This document shows positions 1 through 8,745 of a stretch of DNA of 64,000 nucleotides, piece by piece. The DNA is from an uncultured Clostridia bacterium (GTDB lineage: Bacteria > Bacillota > Clostridia > Christensenellales > UBA1750). How positions within the stretch are numbered: position 1 is the stretch's first letter; each line of letters starts with the position of its first letter. The stretch lies in NCBI GenBank assembly GCA_947625765.1, contig CANQPP010000003.1, forward strand, positions 1-64,000, read 5' to 3'. A program made the translations under genes and the position numbers. The notes beneath the pieces are model-generated. The model did not search any database. It was not told the origin of the DNA and saw nothing but the letters and a program-made list of their open reading frames with translations.

Positions 1-2
1 AG

Positions 3-62
3 CAGAAGGCAGCCCAGCGGGAGGCGGCCGCCGTGGCCGCCCGCGTCCGCGCGCCCGGCTGA
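3..62 (+). CDS. C-terminal end of an upstream CDS (truncated by window start), product unknown
   Basis: Open frame from window edge (QKAAQREAAAVAARVRAPG) ending TGA at 60-62, followed by an RBS-bearing gap before the next gene. Confidence 0.4.
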   Translation, partial: QKAAQREAAAVAARVRAPG

Positions 63-99
63 CAAACATACAAACGCACATCAAGGAGGTCCGTTTCCC

Positions 100-465
100 A
101 TGATCAAAGGCATCGAGCACACCGGCATCGCGGCCAGGGACACCCACGCCCTCGCCGCCTGGTACATCCGCATGTTTGACGCAAAGACCCTGATGACCAC
201 CGACTCCGGCAACTACTTCTTAGGCTTTGCCGATGGCTCCATGATCGAGATCTACGCCGCCAACGCCTTCGACACCCCCAAGGGCAACCTGCACCAGGGT
301 GTGCGCCATTTAGCCTTCACGGTGGTGGACCTGAAGGCCGAGCGCGACCGCTTCCTGGCCGACGGCGTGGAGGCCTTCGTCGTCAGCGACAACGCGTTCT
401 TCTTCTACGACCCGGAGGGCAACGTGCTCCACTTCGTGGAGAGGGAAAAGCCCCTGGGCGCTTAA
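100..465 (+). CDS. VOC/glyoxalase family protein
   Basis: IEHTGIAARD...YDPEGNVLHFVE typical of vicinal oxygen chelate fold; AAGGAGGT RBS upstream. Confidence 0.85.
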   Translation: MIKGIEHTGIAARDTHALAAWYIRMFDAKTLMTTDSGNYFLGFADGSMIEIYAANAFDTPKGNLHQGVRHLAFTVVDLKAERDRFLADGVEAFVVSDNAFFFYDPEGNVLHFVEREKPLGA

Positions 466-473
466 AAAAAGCC

Positions 474-516
474 GCCGCGCGGCCGGGGCAGCGCTTCCCG
501 GCCGCGCTTCTTTTGG
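474..516 (+). terminator. Rho-independent terminator
   Basis: GCGCGGCCGGG...CCCGGCCGCGC followed by TTCTTTT. Confidence 0.75.
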
Positions 517-544
517 GACCTTATATAAAGGAGTTCTTATATCC

Positions 545-1459
545 ATGGGGGATGTGCTGCTCAAGGCGTTTTCCTTCGTCTTCATGATCGTATCCGGCAT
601 CGTGCTCAGGCGCGTGGGCCTGTTCAAGGAGAACGACGACCGGGTGCTCAGCCGCATCGTGCTCAACTTCACCCTGCCCTGCTCCGTCATCAACGCCTTC
701 GCGGGCTTCGACATGGAGCTGTCCCTGCTGGGCGTGGTGCTGGCGGGCATACTGGCCAACCTGGCCCTTTCCTTCTTGGGGAAGGCCGTGGCCGGGAAGG
801 ACAGGCGCGCCCAGGCCTTTAACTTCATCAACTTCTCCGGCTTTAACATCGGCTGCTTCACCATGCCCTTCGTGCAGAGCTTTTTGGGCTCCTTCGGCGT
901 GGCGGTCACCTGCCTGTTCGACACCGGCAACGCCATCATGTGCACCGGCGCGACCTACGCCATCGCATCGGGCCTCGTGGGCGGCGAAAAGCAGAGCTTC
1001 TCTTCCTTTCTAAAGAAGGCCTTCTCCTCCGCGCCCTTCGTCACCTATCTGGTGATGCTGACGCTGAACCTCTGCCGCGTCCGGCTGCCGGGCCCCGTCT
1101 ACACCGTCACCTCCGCCGTGGCGCAGGCAAACGCCTTCCTGTGCATGTTCATGATCGGCCTGATGTTCAAGGTGGAGCTCGACCGCAGCCAGCTGCTGGC
1201 CGTCGTGCGCACGCTGGCCCTGCGTCTGGGCCTCTGCTGCCTGCTTGCCCTTGCCTGCTACTTCCTTACGCCCTTCTCCGCCGCCGTCAAGCAGGTGATG
1301 GTGCTGGCGTGCTTCTCGCCCGTCTCGGCCATGGGCCCGGTGTTCACCGACCGGCTGAACCTGGACAAGGGGCTGGCCGGGGTCATCAACTCCCTTTCCA
1401 TCCCCATCTCCGTGGCGATCTTAACGGGCATCCTGCTCTTCTGGCCGCCCGTGGTGTGA
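545..1459 (+). CDS. AEC family (auxin efflux carrier-type) transporter
   Basis: About 10 hydrophobic segments; SRIVLNFTLPCSVINAF and SPVSAMGPVFTDRLNLD motifs typical of AEC permeases. Confidence 0.8.
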   Translation: MGDVLLKAFSFVFMIVSGIVLRRVGLFKENDDRVLSRIVLNFTLPCSVINAFAGFDMELSLLGVVLAGILANLALSFLGKAVAGKDRRAQAFNFINFSGFNIGCFTMPFVQSFLGSFGVAVTCLFDTGNAIMCTGATYAIASGLVGGEKQSFSSFLKKAFSSAPFVTYLVMLTLNLCRVRLPGPVYTVTSAVAQANAFLCMFMIGLMFKVELDRSQLLAVVRTLALRLGLCCLLALACYFLTPFSAAVKQVMVLACFSPVSAMGPVFTDRLNLDKGLAGVINSLSIPISVAILTGILLFWPPVV

Positions 1460-1474
1460 TGAAAAAGGCATACA

Positions 1475-2453
1475 ATGAGAACGCAAAAACGGCTGCTGAT
1501 CGTCTCGTTTTACGCAGCGCCGTTCGCGTTTGCCTCGGCGGCCCTGTTCACCTTTGTCTTAAATGCCTGGGACGGGCAGGGTTTCTGGAAAGGCCTCTCC
1601 TTCGCCGTCCTGGGCAGCGCCGCCATGGGGGTCCTTTTATCCCTGACCGAATACATGGTCATGCGCCGGACGACGCTGGAAGAATACTACCTCGCCGCCT
1701 CGGACTGCCTGCGTGCCTTTTCCAAGGCCGCATTCTTTTACGTGCGCGGACCGAAGGGGCTATTGTCGGACTATTACAGTGAAAACTTTCCTGTTTCGCC
1801 CAAAGTTCCTCACCCGGCAAAAGACGCATTGCGTAAATACATAGCCGACGAATATCTAACCTTTTTGGACAGTTCCGTGCATATCCCGGGATCTGAGCTT
1901 TCTAAGCGCATCGAAGAAAAACTCCACCAGGCTATACAGGAATGTGACGAGGCTCTCAAAAACACGCTCCGCTCCTACATCGAGATCGCCGAGTATTCGC
2001 TCGCGCCCCTGGAAAACGCCTACGGTAAGCTGGACTTTCTGTTCGGCAACCGGTCGTTCCGGGCGGATATTTATGACCGCATCCACCAGCCCCTGCAGGA
2101 ATACAAGCGCTTCGTCGAGGAAAAGGGAAGCCCACTTCCGTTTTTTCCTGCAGGCGGAGCAGGGCAATGCAGCGATGATGATGGCCCTGGTCGAGGAAAT
2201 TCAGTCCCGATGCTTCCGCATCGAGGAACGCACAGAGGAAGAAATGGCCTACACCACTGTGTACCGTTCCTCCAAAGACGGGCTGGAGGATGAGCTTGCC
2301 CGCCTCCTGTGCAGGATCTATCGCCAACAATACAAGCCGGAGGAACATTCACCCTTCTGCGGATACTCCCATAGGACGCCCGAACGCAAAAGCGCCCGCC
2401 TTCCTAAAAAGCAGGAAGGCGGGCGTTTCTTTTGGGTTTGTTTATGGCTATGA
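1475..2453 (+). pseudogene. Uncharacterised membrane-anchored protein, apparently frameshifted
   Basis: N-terminal part in ORF 1475..2293 (two TM helices, then a helical region) continues coherently in ORF 1944..2453 (FLQAEQGNAAMMMALVEEIQSRCFRIEERTEEEM); the switch lies near the AAAAGGG run at about 2120-2127. Confidence 0.6.
2393..2434 (+). terminator. Rho-independent terminator
   Basis: GCCCGCCTTCCT AAAAAGC AGGAAGGCGGGC GTTTCTTTT. Confidence 0.8.
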
Positions 2454-2487
2454 AGTATGGATCATTTCCATATAAAGGGGGCGGCTC

Positions 2488-3375
2488 TCACGCCCTGCGG
2501 ATGTAGAGGAAGCCCAGCGTATTGGGGCCGCAGTGGCTGGAGATGGTGGCCCCGGCCTCGGTGATCCGTATGTCCTCGAAGTAGCCAAGGGCCTTCAGCC
2601 GCTCGTAAGCCTCACGGACCATGGTCTCGTCCTCGCAGGTGTGGGTGATGAAGATGCGGCGGGGCTCGATCTCCTTGAGCTTGTCCTCGACCATCTTCTT
2701 CTCGTACTGCTCGATGCAGCGGGCGATGCCGCCGCGGAACTTGTCGCCCACGTGCATGGCGCCGTCGTCCATGTTGATCTGGGGATGGAGCCGCAGCATG
2801 GAGCCTGCCACGTAGGCCACCGACGAGCAGCGGCCGCCCATGTGCAAGTATTCCAGCGTATCCACCACGAAGCTGGTGGAAAGGCGTCTCTTTAGCTCCT
2901 TCAGCCTGCGCTCGATCTCGCCCGGCTCTAAACCTTCCCTTGCCATCGCGCTGCCCTCGATCAGCAGGTGCGCGGTGCCGGTGGACAGCTGCCTGGAGTC
3001 CAGCACGTGGATGCGCTCCCGTTCGATGCCGCGCTTTGCCATCTCCTCGCGGGCGGCCAAGGCGTTTTGGTAGGCGGAGGTGAGCAGGCTGGAAAGGCCT
3101 AGGTAAAACAGGTGCCCGCAGCCCCCGTCGAAGGCGGCGGTGAAGGCGTCCAGAAACTGCTGCTCGCTCACGGCGGCGGTCTTGGGCAGCTGGCGGGTGC
3201 GCTTGGCGTAGTCGTACAGCTGCTGGCGCGTCACGTCCACGCCGTCCAGATGGTCCTGCCCGCCCAGGGCCACGTGCATGGGCAGCGCGGGTATGTTCAG
3301 CTCTGCCAGCGTTTGCGCGGGCAGGTCGCAGGTGGTGTCCGTCAGGAATCGGATCTCTTGCGGCAAGTGCCTCAT
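2488..3375 (-). CDS. DegV family (fatty-acid-binding) protein
   Basis: FLTDTTCDLP, GLSSLLTSAYQNA, VDTLEYLHMGGRCSS, ISSHCGPNTLG motifs of DegV/FakB. Confidence 0.9.
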   Translation of the reverse strand: MRHLPQEIRFLTDTTCDLPAQTLAELNIPALPMHVALGGQDHLDGVDVTRQQLYDYAKRTRQLPKTAAVSEQQFLDAFTAAFDGGCGHLFYLGLSSLLTSAYQNALAAREEMAKRGIERERIHVLDSRQLSTGTAHLLIEGSAMAREGLEPGEIERRLKELKRRLSTSFVVDTLEYLHMGGRCSSVAYVAGSMLRLHPQINMDDGAMHVGDKFRGGIARCIEQYEKKMVEDKLKEIEPRRIFITHTCEDETMVREAYERLKALGYFEDIRITEAGATISSHCGPNTLGFLYIRRA

Positions 3376-3559
3376 CTCCTCTCTTTAAGGCTAATCATAC
3401 GCCTTTTTCGACAGGAACGCAAGAAAGAAGCGCGCGCCTTTTGGGGCGTTTTCGCTCTCTTTGTAAGATTTCACAAAAAATTGTAACTTTTGGCGGTGAT
3501 TTGTCGTCAGAATTATAGTATAATAGAGCATGTGATCCTGCCCAGGAGGTGTTGGTCCC

Positions 3560-4435
3560 ATGAGAGGTCTTTTCCTGAAAACGGCGGCGCTGTGTTTGAG
3601 CCTGGCGCTCTGTCTCGTCGGGTGCTCGTCCTCCGAGCCTACCATCTCCATTGAGGCAACGCCCGCGCCCGCCGGGAGCCTGCACGTGATGCAGACGCAG
3701 GCGCAGCTGTCCGGCGCGCAGTCCCAGCCCCTGGGCGGCGAGGCATCGCCCCTGCCGGGCGAGACGCCGGCCCCTTCCGCCGAGGAGACCGCCTCCCCCT
3801 TCCCCACGGAGAACCCGGACGCGGAGAAGATCTGCTACCTGACCTTTGACGACGGCCCCTCCAAGAACACCGAGCAGCTGCTGGCCGTGCTGGCGGAAAA
3901 GCAGGTCCCCGCCACGTTCTTTATCCTGGGCACCAACGCCGACGCCCACCCCGAGCGGGTGAAGGCCATCGCCGACGCGGGGCATCTGGTGGCCAACCAC
4001 AGCTACTCCCACAAGACGGACGAGATCTACCAGAGCCTGGATGCCCTGCTGGCCGACATCCAGAAGTGCGCGGACAGCATCCACGCGATCTTGGGCGATG
4101 ACTACCCCACGGACCTGTTCCGCTTCCCCACCGGCTCCACCAACAAGAAGTGCCGCGACTACCGCGAGGGCGTCAAGGCCGCGGGCTACCGCTACTTCGA
4201 CTGGAACGCCTTGAACGGCGACGCCGAGACCCACGAAAAGCGCTCCCCAGAGGAGCTGATGGCCCGCCTCCAGGAGACCATCGAGGACGTGGACGGCCGC
4301 AAGAAGGAGGTGATCGTGCTCATGCACGACACCAACTCCAAGGAGAACACCGTGCTCATGCTGAGCGACGCCATCGACTACCTGCGCTCCCTGGGCTACG
4401 AGTTCCGCACCTTAAAGAACGCGCAGATGCACTAA
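3560..4435 (+). CDS. Polysaccharide deacetylase (NodB/CE4) lipoprotein
   Basis: Lipobox LCLVGC; YLTFDDGPSKNT and HSYSHKTDE catalytic motifs. Confidence 0.9.
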   Translation: MRGLFLKTAALCLSLALCLVGCSSSEPTISIEATPAPAGSLHVMQTQAQLSGAQSQPLGGEASPLPGETPAPSAEETASPFPTENPDAEKICYLTFDDGPSKNTEQLLAVLAEKQVPATFFILGTNADAHPERVKAIADAGHLVANHSYSHKTDEIYQSLDALLADIQKCADSIHAILGDDYPTDLFRFPTGSTNKKCRDYREGVKAAGYRYFDWNALNGDAETHEKRSPEELMARLQETIEDVDGRKKEVIVLMHDTNSKENTVLMLSDAIDYLRSLGYEFRTLKNAQMH

Positions 4436-4469
4436 AGAACCTCTTGGCAAAAACAAACATGCACAAAAG

Positions 4470-4520
4470 ATACGCCGCCGCCTTTCGGATCATGTCCAAA
4501 AAAAGGCGGCGGTTTTTATA
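4470..4520 (+). terminator. Rho-independent terminator
   Basis: CCGCCGCCTTT...AAAGGCGGCGG TTTTT. Confidence 0.75.
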
Positions 4521-4634
4521 TGGTGTTTCCATACCTTTCCGGCGCTTCCATCCATCCCCACTGGCGCGGGGGAAAAAGATGTGGTATGCTTAAGACCATC
4601 AAAAATATACGACCGCAAGGGAGGTCCAACAACC

Positions 4635-5180
4635 ATGAAACTCATGTTCGCTTCCGACATCCACGGCTCCGCCTGGGCGGCCAGGGAGCTGTGCCGGCTG
4701 TACGAGGAGGAAAAGCCGGACAGGCTGATCCTGCTGGGCGACCTGCTCTACCACGGTCCCCGCAACGACCTGCCCCGGGACTACGCGCCCAAGGAGGTCT
4801 TCGCCCTGCTCAACGGTCTGGCGGAACACATCGTCTGCGTGCGCGGCAACTGCGACAGCGAGGTGGACCAGATGGTGCTGGATTTCCCCATCCTGGCTGA
4901 CTCCCTGCTGCTCTGCCTGCCGGACGACCGCGTCTGCTTCGTCACCCACGGCCACATCTACAACGACGAGGCCCTGCCCAAGCTCCACAAGGGGGACCTG
5001 CTCATCCACGGCCACACCCATGTTTCCGGCGTCTGGCAGCACGATACCTATGTGACGATCAACCCCGGCTCCATGGCACTGCCCAAGGAGGGACAGAGCC
5101 CCTCCTACATGACCTACCAGGACGGCCTGTTCGCCATCAAGTCCCTGGGCGGTGCTCTCCTGACCAGCTACGCCCTGTAA
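4635..5180 (+). CDS. Phosphodiesterase, YfcE/MJ0936 family
   Basis: MKLMFASDIHGS, GDLLYHG, VRGNCDSEVDQ, HGHTH metallophosphatase motifs; start chosen at ATG with upstream GGGAGG. Confidence 0.9.
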   Translation: MKLMFASDIHGSAWAARELCRLYEEEKPDRLILLGDLLYHGPRNDLPRDYAPKEVFALLNGLAEHIVCVRGNCDSEVDQMVLDFPILADSLLLCLPDDRVCFVTHGHIYNDEALPKLHKGDLLIHGHTHVSGVWQHDTYVTINPGSMALPKEGQSPSYMTYQDGLFAIKSLGGALLTSYAL

Positions 5181-5205
5181 TCTACCCTATATAAATAAAT
5201 AGAAA

Positions 5206-5262
5206 AGAGACGCCTTCTTTTGAAGCCCGTGAAGGGCCGGAGAAGGCGTCTTTTTCTTTTTT
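5206..5262. terminator. Bidirectional terminator between convergent genes
   Basis: AGACGCCTTCT...AGAAGGCGTCT flanked by A- and T-rich tracts. Confidence 0.75.
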
Positions 5263-5268
5263 AAGTCT

Positions 5269-5631
5269 TTATTCCTTTGTTTTCGGCGTGAACAGCACCG
5301 CGGCCAGATACCCCAGCGCGATGGCGGCGGCGATGCCGCCCGCAGCGGCCGCCGTGCCGCCGGAGAGCGCGCCTAAAAACCCCTTTTCCCGCGCCCCGTC
5401 GATGGCGCCCTTGCCCAACAGGTAGCCAAAGCCCGTCAGCGGCACCGTGGCCCCGGCCCCGGCGAAGCTAGCGAAGGGCTCGTACACGCCGAAGAACGTC
5501 AGCGCCACGCCCAGCGTCACGAACAGCACCAGGATGCGCGCCGAGGTCAGCCGCGTATACAGGAGCAGCAGCTGCCCCGCCGTGCAGATGAGCCCGCCGA
5601 TCACGAAGGCCTTTACGTACATAAGGAGCAT
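5269..5631 (-). CDS. spoVAE: Stage V sporulation protein AE
   Basis: Hydrophobic protein with GLICTAGQLLL...FAGAGATVPLTGFGYLLGKGA; order next to spoVAD/spoVAC. Confidence 0.88.
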   Translation of the reverse strand: MLLMYVKAFVIGGLICTAGQLLLLYTRLTSARILVLFVTLGVALTFFGVYEPFASFAGAGATVPLTGFGYLLGKGAIDGAREKGFLGALSGGTAAAAGGIAAAIALGYLAAVLFTPKTKE

Positions 5632-5633
5632 TT

Positions 5634-6647
5634 TTACACCACCTCCAGGGAAACGGCGTGAGCGATGCCGGGGATGGACTCACCCTGCAGCGTCGTGGTG
5701 GGCGAGAGCAGCGCGCCTGTGGCCATGAACAGCAGGCGCCGGATCTGCCCCTTCTCCATCATGCGAAGCAAATGCCCGTTCAGCGTCACGGCGGAGCAGC
5801 CGCAGCCGCTGCCCCCGGCCAGCAGCCCCTGCTCGGGGGAGAAGATGTCGCAGCCGCAGTCCGTGTAGCGGTCGCCCAAGGCCAGCCCCTCCTTTTCGCA
5901 CAGCTCCCGCATGAGGGCGTAGCCCACCTGGCCCAGGTCGCCGGTCACGATCCGGTCGTAATACTCGAGCGGCCGCCCGCTGTCCTTTAAGTGCGCCAGC
6001 AGCGTGTCCGCGGCAGCCGGGGCCATGGCCGCGCCCATGTTGTTCTCGTCCGTCTGGCCGAAGTCCACCACGCGGCCCACGGTGAAGGATTCAACGGCGA
6101 TGGGGAAGTCCGGCTTTGCCGTGAGCAGCGTCGCGCCCGCGCCCGTCACCGTCCACTGGGCGCTGGGCGGCCTCTGGTTGCCCAGCTCTAAGGGGAAGCG
6201 GTACTGCCTCTCGGCGGTGGAGAAGTGGCTGCACGTGGCGCAGACGGCCCGGGAACCAAAGCCCCCGTCCAGCAGCGCCGCGCCCAAAAGCAGGGACTCC
6301 GCCATGGTGGAGCAGGCCCCGTACAGCCCCAGGAAGGGGATCTGCAATCCCCGCGCGGCGAAGCTGGCGGAGACGATCTGGTTGAGCAGGTCGCCGCCCA
6401 AAAAGAGGTCCACGTCCTCCTCCCGCACGCCCGCCTTGTTTAAACACAGGGTGACCGTGTCGGCCAGCATCCGCTTTTCGGCCTTCTCCCAGCTCTTTTC
6501 GCCCAGTGTGTCGTCCTTCACCACCACGTCGAACGTCTCCCGCAGGGGGCCTTCGCCCTCCTTCTTGCCCGCAGTGGAGGCAAAGGCCTGCACCCGCGGC
6601 CGGGACGGCAGGCGGCAGCTCTGCCTGCCCATGCGCTTTGCCTGCAT
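5634..6647 (-). CDS. spoVAD: Stage V sporulation protein AD (thiolase-fold)
   Basis: GACSTMAES, HFSTAERQYRFPLELGNQRPPSAQWTVTGAGA, DCGCDIFSPEQGLLAGGSGCGCSA. Confidence 0.93.
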   Translation of the reverse strand: MQAKRMGRQSCRLPSRPRVQAFASTAGKKEGEGPLRETFDVVVKDDTLGEKSWEKAEKRMLADTVTLCLNKAGVREEDVDLFLGGDLLNQIVSASFAARGLQIPFLGLYGACSTMAESLLLGAALLDGGFGSRAVCATCSHFSTAERQYRFPLELGNQRPPSAQWTVTGAGATLLTAKPDFPIAVESFTVGRVVDFGQTDENNMGAAMAPAAADTLLAHLKDSGRPLEYYDRIVTGDLGQVGYALMRELCEKEGLALGDRYTDCGCDIFSPEQGLLAGGSGCGCSAVTLNGHLLRMMEKGQIRRLLFMATGALLSPTTTLQGESIPGIAHAVSLEVV

Positions 6648-6652
6648 CTGCT

Positions 6653-7114
6653 CTACCTCCCAAGAAGCGATAGTATGTGCGCGAGCACGCCCGCCAGCAC
6701 CGAAGACGTGATGCCGTAGACCAGCACCGGCCCGGCCACCTGGAACATCTTCGCGCCCACGCCCGTGACGAAGCCCTCGCGCTTGAACTCCATAGCGGGG
6801 GAAACGATGGAATTGGCAAAGCCCGTGATGGGCACGATGGAACCGGCCCCCGCGAACTTGCCGATCTTATCGTACACCCCAAGCCCCGTGAGCAGGGCCG
6901 AGAGGAAGATCAGGCAAAAGGAGCAGAACAGGGAGGCGTCCTCCAGGTCCAGCCCCAAGGCGTAGACGCCTATGTCCTTAAGGCCCTGCCCGATCGCGCA
7001 GATGAGCCCGCCCACGAAAAAGGCCTTACACAGGCTTTTGGGCTTTTCGCTCTTGGGAGAGACCCTCTTGACCATCCGATCGTAGGCGCTTTTTTGTTTG
7101 CTTCCGTTCATCAT
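6653..7114 (-). CDS. spoVAC: Stage V sporulation protein AC
   Basis: KAFFVGGLICAIGQGL...GAGSIVPITGFANSIVSPAMEFKREGFV; start re-assigned to ATGATG at 7112-7114. Confidence 0.9.
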   Translation of the reverse strand: MMNGSKQKSAYDRMVKRVSPKSEKPKSLCKAFFVGGLICAIGQGLKDIGVYALGLDLEDASLFCSFCLIFLSALLTGLGVYDKIGKFAGAGSIVPITGFANSIVSPAMEFKREGFVTGVGAKMFQVAGPVLVYGITSSVLAGVLAHILSLLGR

Positions 7115-7308
7115 GCGTCCTTCCCGCATCCTTTCTCCATATCCTGCGCAGCTTCCCGCTTTAAGAACACCGCGTCGAACGTCCGATATGGCCCCCTGTT
7201 CTTCCAGCGGTACAGGCCCCAAAGCCCGCCCGCCAGCAGGAGCAGCCCCAGCAGGGCCAGCGCCAGCAGACACGCGCCCAGCCTTCTTTCCCTTGCAAAT
7301 GCGCGCAT
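7111..7308 (-). CDS. Small single-TM protein upstream of spoVAC
   Basis: 65-aa ORF (MRAFARERRLGACLLALALLGLLLLAGGLW...) overlapping the spoVAC start. Confidence 0.6.
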   Translation of the reverse strand: MRAFARERRLGACLLALALLGLLLLAGGLWGLYRWKNRGPYRTFDAVFLKREAAQDMEKGCGKDA

Positions 7309-7470
7309 CCCGCGCCTTCCCCCTTTTTTGAAGTCTGATCGTCCGCCCCTAGTCTGCGCCGCCGCCCTTTCGCTTATGCTTCTGAAACATGGAAGCCCCA
7401 TTAAAAACCGCTTAAATAGCGCGGCCGATCGGCGGGCGATTAAATACAAGTAAAATCGTCGGAATTGTGG

Positions 7471-7499
7471 TTGACATCTCCCCCTTGCGGTGATACTCT
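7471..7499 (+). promoter_or_regulatory. Sigma-A type promoter of the Rrf2/isc operon
   Basis: TTGACA - 17 nt - TACTCT. Confidence 0.65.
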
Positions 7500-7513
7500 T
7501 AAGGCGTCATTTC

Positions 7514-7528
7514 CGACAAGTTTTGTCG
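7514..7528. promoter_or_regulatory. Inverted repeat, candidate Rrf2 operator
   Basis: CGACAA GTT TTGTCG directly downstream of the predicted start point. Confidence 0.5.
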
Positions 7529-7574
7529 AGATTGTTCCTGCACAGGCACACGCCGGAGGAGGGAAGGGAAAGGA

Positions 7575-7994
7575 ATGAAGCTGTCCACCAAGGGGCGCTA
7601 CGGCATCCGCGCCGTGTACCAGCTGGCGCTGGACTTCGGCAAGGGCCCCCTGTCCACCAAGGAGATTGCCTCGCTCCAGGCCATCCCGGAGGCGTATCTG
7701 GAGCAGCTGATGCTGCCGCTCAAGCGCGCGGGGCTGCTGACGGCCACGCGGGGCGCCTTCGGCGGCTACAGCCTCAGCCGCCCGCCGGAGCAGGTCTCCG
7801 TGGGCGAGGTGCTCCGGGCGCTGGAGGGGCCGCTGGCTCCCGTCCACTGCGTGGTGGAGGACGAGGCCTGCGAAAACGCCGACAGCTGCGCCATGCACAA
7901 GCTGTACATGCGCATCCACGAGGGGCTCAACGACATGCTCAACGGCATCACGCTGGCCGACATGCTCGAGGACAAGCCCTGCCACTGCACCTGA
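7575..7994 (+). CDS. Rrf2 family transcriptional regulator (IscR/CymR-like)
   Basis: MKLSTKGRYGIRAVYQLAL...SLQAIPEAYLEQLMLPLKRAGLL...GAFGGYSLSRP. Confidence 0.93.
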   Translation: MKLSTKGRYGIRAVYQLALDFGKGPLSTKEIASLQAIPEAYLEQLMLPLKRAGLLTATRGAFGGYSLSRPPEQVSVGEVLRALEGPLAPVHCVVEDEACENADSCAMHKLYMRIHEGLNDMLNGITLADMLEDKPCHCT

Positions 7995-8016
7995 TCGGGA
8001 AAGCGAGGTCGTTTGC

Positions 8017-8697
8017 ATGAAGCGTTCACAGATCAACGAGGCGCTGCGCTGGGCCGAGGCCCTGCTGGAGCAGAACCGCATCCGCCTGCCGCGCTTTGCC
8101 TACTGGGACATGGAGACATGGAAAAGCCACAAGGCGGAGCTTGACGAGATCCGCGCCGTGATGCAGGGCTGGGACATCACCGACTTTGGCAGCGGCGACT
8201 TTGCCCGCACAGGCGCGGTGCTGTTCACCTCCCGCAACGGCTCCCATTTGGATCCCTCGATCGGCTCGCCCTACGCCGAAAAGTACATCCTTCTGCGGCA
8301 GGGTCAGTACCTGCCCTGCCACTACCACGCCTCCAAGACGGAGGACATCATTGACCGCGCGGGCGGCGTGATGAGCATGTACTTCTTTAACCGGGCCGCG
8401 GACGGCAGCGTGGACAGGGAAACGCCGGTGACCATCCGCTCCGACGGGCTGCCGCTGACGGTGAAGCCCGGCGAGGAGGTCCTCATCCATCCCGGCGACT
8501 CGGTGCGCATCACGCCCTTCATCTACCACATCTTCGGCGCAAAGCAGGGCGCGGGCGACCTGGTGGTGGGCGAGGTCTCCGCGGTCAACGACGACAACAC
8601 GGACAACTACTGGGAGACCCCCATGCGCCGCTTCGCCGCCATCGAGGAGGACGAGATGCCCCTGCACCCCCTCTGCAACGAGTACGACAAGCTGTGA
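8017..8697 (+). CDS. D-lyxose/D-mannose isomerase family protein (cupin)
   Basis: FAYWDMETWKSH...YAEKYILLRQGQYLPCHYHASKTEDIIDR...ITPFIYHIFGAK...VGEVSAVNDDNTDN. Confidence 0.85.
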   Translation: MKRSQINEALRWAEALLEQNRIRLPRFAYWDMETWKSHKAELDEIRAVMQGWDITDFGSGDFARTGAVLFTSRNGSHLDPSIGSPYAEKYILLRQGQYLPCHYHASKTEDIIDRAGGVMSMYFFNRAADGSVDRETPVTIRSDGLPLTVKPGEEVLIHPGDSVRITPFIYHIFGAKQGAGDLVVGEVSAVNDDNTDNYWETPMRRFAAIEEDEMPLHPLCNEYDKL

Positions 8698-8745
8698 CAC
8701 AGCTTAAACGTTTGAACGGATAAGAAAGGACGGTCAAAAACGCCT

